7,888 nucleotides of DNA from JBBDYD01 sp040901865 (GTDB taxonomy: Bacteria; Bacteroidota; Ignavibacteria; UBA10030), in contig JBBDYD010000036.1 in the NCBI GenBank assembly GCA_040901865.1, positions 1-7,888 of the forward strand. Reading direction: 5' to 3'. A program made the translations under genes and the position numbers. Below, piece by piece: positions 6,565-7,888 of the stretch; position 1 is the first letter of the stretch, and each line of letters begins with the position of its first letter. The notes below the pieces were generated by a model. The model saw only the letters and a program-made list of their open reading frames with translations, did not search any database and was not told where the DNA came from.

Positions 6565-7888
6565 TTACTTCAACAGCAACATCTTTCGAACCTCTCTGAA
6601 TTCTCCCGCATGCAGTGAATAGAAGTAGATTCCTGCAGCAAGTCGTCCCGCTTCAAAGACCACCATATGCTCACCCGCGACCTGGGTGCCGTTCACAAGT
6701 GTCGCAACTTCCTGACCGAGGAGGTTGAAAATCTTGAGAATCACGCGCGCCTGGCTGGGCAAGTTATACCTGATATTTGTTGAGGGGTTGAAGGGATTCG
6801 GATAATTCTGTGCCAACGTGAATTGATCGGGCGGCCCTAATGGTGCCTTCTCTATGGCCGTCACCAGCGGCGGGGTTTCAGCCGGATATGGCGGATCCGC
6901 CTTCCACACATCGATGGGGAGTGTAAAATTCCGCGTGAAAGTGTTCGGGGATGTAGGGGTGATGTATCTGCTCCTATAGCCGAATTGCGCACCTAACCCT
7001 GCTCCTTCCTCCTCGGAAGTGCCGCCCGGTTGTTCAAACCGAACGAAATAGAGCAAGTTATAGTGAGCCGGGCCCGCAATAGTGAGATTGCCGGTATAGA
7101 TCGAGTCACTATTTGCGTCCGAAAGTCGCACGTTCGGCGGATTACCCTGCTTCGACCGCGACGGATCGTCATTCCAAACGATAAATGCAGTATCCGTTGA
7201 AGGCACAAACGGATTGATATAGGCCATAGCGGGTCTCATGTCAACCTGGAAGGTTGCAGTCACGGTATCCCCGGCCAAAATAACACCGCCCGGATTGATG
7301 CTGCTAAAATAAACGATGGGGGGTTCGAGATTCCCACCACTTCCGATATTGAACTGACGGTTTCCGTCGCCCCGTTCCGTGGGGTGATCGTATCGGAACC
7401 CATCAGGGTCATCCACATACCCGGGGAATCGGGCTGCGATACCGTTTGTATCGAGATCCATGAAAAACTTGTACGAGAAGTCGGAATTCGCAGGTGAGAG
7501 GTCGAACGGAAGGAGGAGTTCATAGACCTCCGTCGACGGGACCCGTTCGAGCTTTGTACCACTCCAGCCGTTGAAGTTTCCCCGCACCTCCACGGAGTCG
7601 CCTGACAACCTTCGGAACCATCCGAGGTTCTCAAAAGTGGTCATGTCAACCCGCCAGAGAACCTGTCCGCTCACCAGCGCGTCGACAACCTCGTCCCTGT
7701 CGAAATACACGGTATCCGGGTTTCCACCGCCCACGGGTACAGTAAACACCCTGTTCGGATCTCCTTCCCAGTCGGAACCACCACGAACTGTCTTGTAAAA
7801 CTTGTAGTTGACGTTGGCGTTTTCGAGCAATGTGAATGTTTTTGTGTAGATGCTGTCCGTATTTCCGTCGGTCAGCGTATCAGCGGTC
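6565..7888 (-). CDS. Type IX-secreted modular protein, 5' end outside window
   Basis: The frame is open to the right edge, so the start and signal peptide are missing; 440 residues are visible. The C-terminus (about visible residues 355-440) is a type IX secretion system type A sorting domain: FTLAQNYPNPFNPSTNIRY, then LKIFNLLGQEVATLV, GRLAAGIYFYSL and the final RKMLLLK. This tail directs export across the outer membrane and is normally cleaved. Upstream are at least two and probably three beta-sandwich modules: a partial one at 1-63, one beginning VLWRVDM (76-82) with RGNFNGW (102-108), and one beginning TATFQVDM (210-217). The FNGW element recalls CBM48/starch-binding-like E-set folds, so glycan binding is possible, but no catalytic motif is seen. 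The first and third modules share LTDGNTDSIYT/LSDANSDSIYT. It is convergent with the SGNH operon and has its own terminator, so a functional link is not implied. The biological role is unknown. Confidence 0.9.
   Translation of the reverse strand, partial: TADTLTDGNTDSIYTKTFTLLENANVNYKFYKTVRGGSDWEGDPNRVFTVPVGGGNPDTVYFDRDEVVDALVSGQVLWRVDMTTFENLGWFRRLSGDSVEVRGNFNGWSGTKLERVPSTEVYELLLPFDLSPANSDFSYKFFMDLDTNGIAARFPGYVDDPDGFRYDHPTERGDGNRQFNIGSGGNLEPPIVYFSSINPGGVILAGDTVTATFQVDMRPAMAYINPFVPSTDTAFIVWNDDPSRSKQGNPPNVRLSDANSDSIYTGNLTIAGPAHYNLLYFVRFEQPGGTSEEEGAGLGAQFGYRSRYITPTSPNTFTRNFTLPIDVWKADPPYPAETPPLVTAIEKAPLGPPDQFTLAQNYPNPFNPSTNIRYNLPSQARVILKIFNLLGQEVATLVNGTQVAGEHMVVFEAGRLAAGIYFYSLHAGEFREVRKMLLLK
7093..7125 (-). 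repeat. Module signature repeat in the secreted protein
   Basis: This stretch encodes LSDANSDSIYT and matches LTDGNTDSIYT encoded at 7843-7875, about 750 bp upstream in the gene. In both copies it precedes a hydrophobic strand and an aromatic-rich YNLLYFVRF / YKFYKTVRG strand. The DNA of the two copies has diverged, so this is an old internal duplication of a protein module rather than a recent DNA repeat. Confidence 0.6.

Noticed and set aside
1..7888. CRISPR arrays, tRNA or rRNA genes, insertion sequences, attachment sites
   Set aside because: No regularly spaced repeats, cloverleaf or rRNA-like stretches, transposase motifs or terminal inverted repeats were seen on either strand. Almost all the sequence is accounted for by protein genes.

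Overview
This window most likely comes from a Gram-negative bacterium of the Bacteroidota/Ignavibacteria (FCB) group. The best evidence is the 3'-end gene, whose C-terminus carries a type IX secretion sorting tail with the NYPNPFNPST signature usual in Ignavibacteria, Kryptonia-like and related lineages. Base composition looks moderate (slightly above half GC by eye). The exact phylum is an inference.

Layout. (1) A leftward three-gene operon occupies 2297 down to 8: a promoter, a short SxtJ-like membrane protein, a 579-residue NodU/CmcH-family carbamoyltransferase, and a 59-residue DUF5989 membrane protein. Each downstream Shine-Dalgarno overlaps or abuts the previous stop codon, so the three products are probably made together. 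(2) A divergent rightward operon at 2432-6447 holds two paralogous proteins of about 670 residues, overlapping by ATGA. Each has an N-terminal membrane anchor, an SGNH/GDSL-hydrolase fold interrupted by TPR helices, and a C-terminal TPR array. (3) A convergent junction at 6448-6564 contains two strong hairpins. (4) A leftward gene, cut off by the right edge, encodes a secreted protein made of repeated beta-sandwich modules plus the type IX sorting tail.

How the genes may work together. The SxtJ-like/carbamoyltransferase/DUF5989 trio resembles the sxtJ-sxtI-sxtK group of saxitoxin clusters, but no other saxitoxin gene is visible. A generic membrane-associated O-carbamoylation module is therefore more likely than toxin synthesis. 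The divergent SGNH-TPR pair could act on ester groups of the same envelope or extracellular glycan or lipid; that link rests on proximity only. The type IX secreted protein is probably a separate unit. No tRNA, rRNA, CRISPR array, transposase or phage gene was seen.
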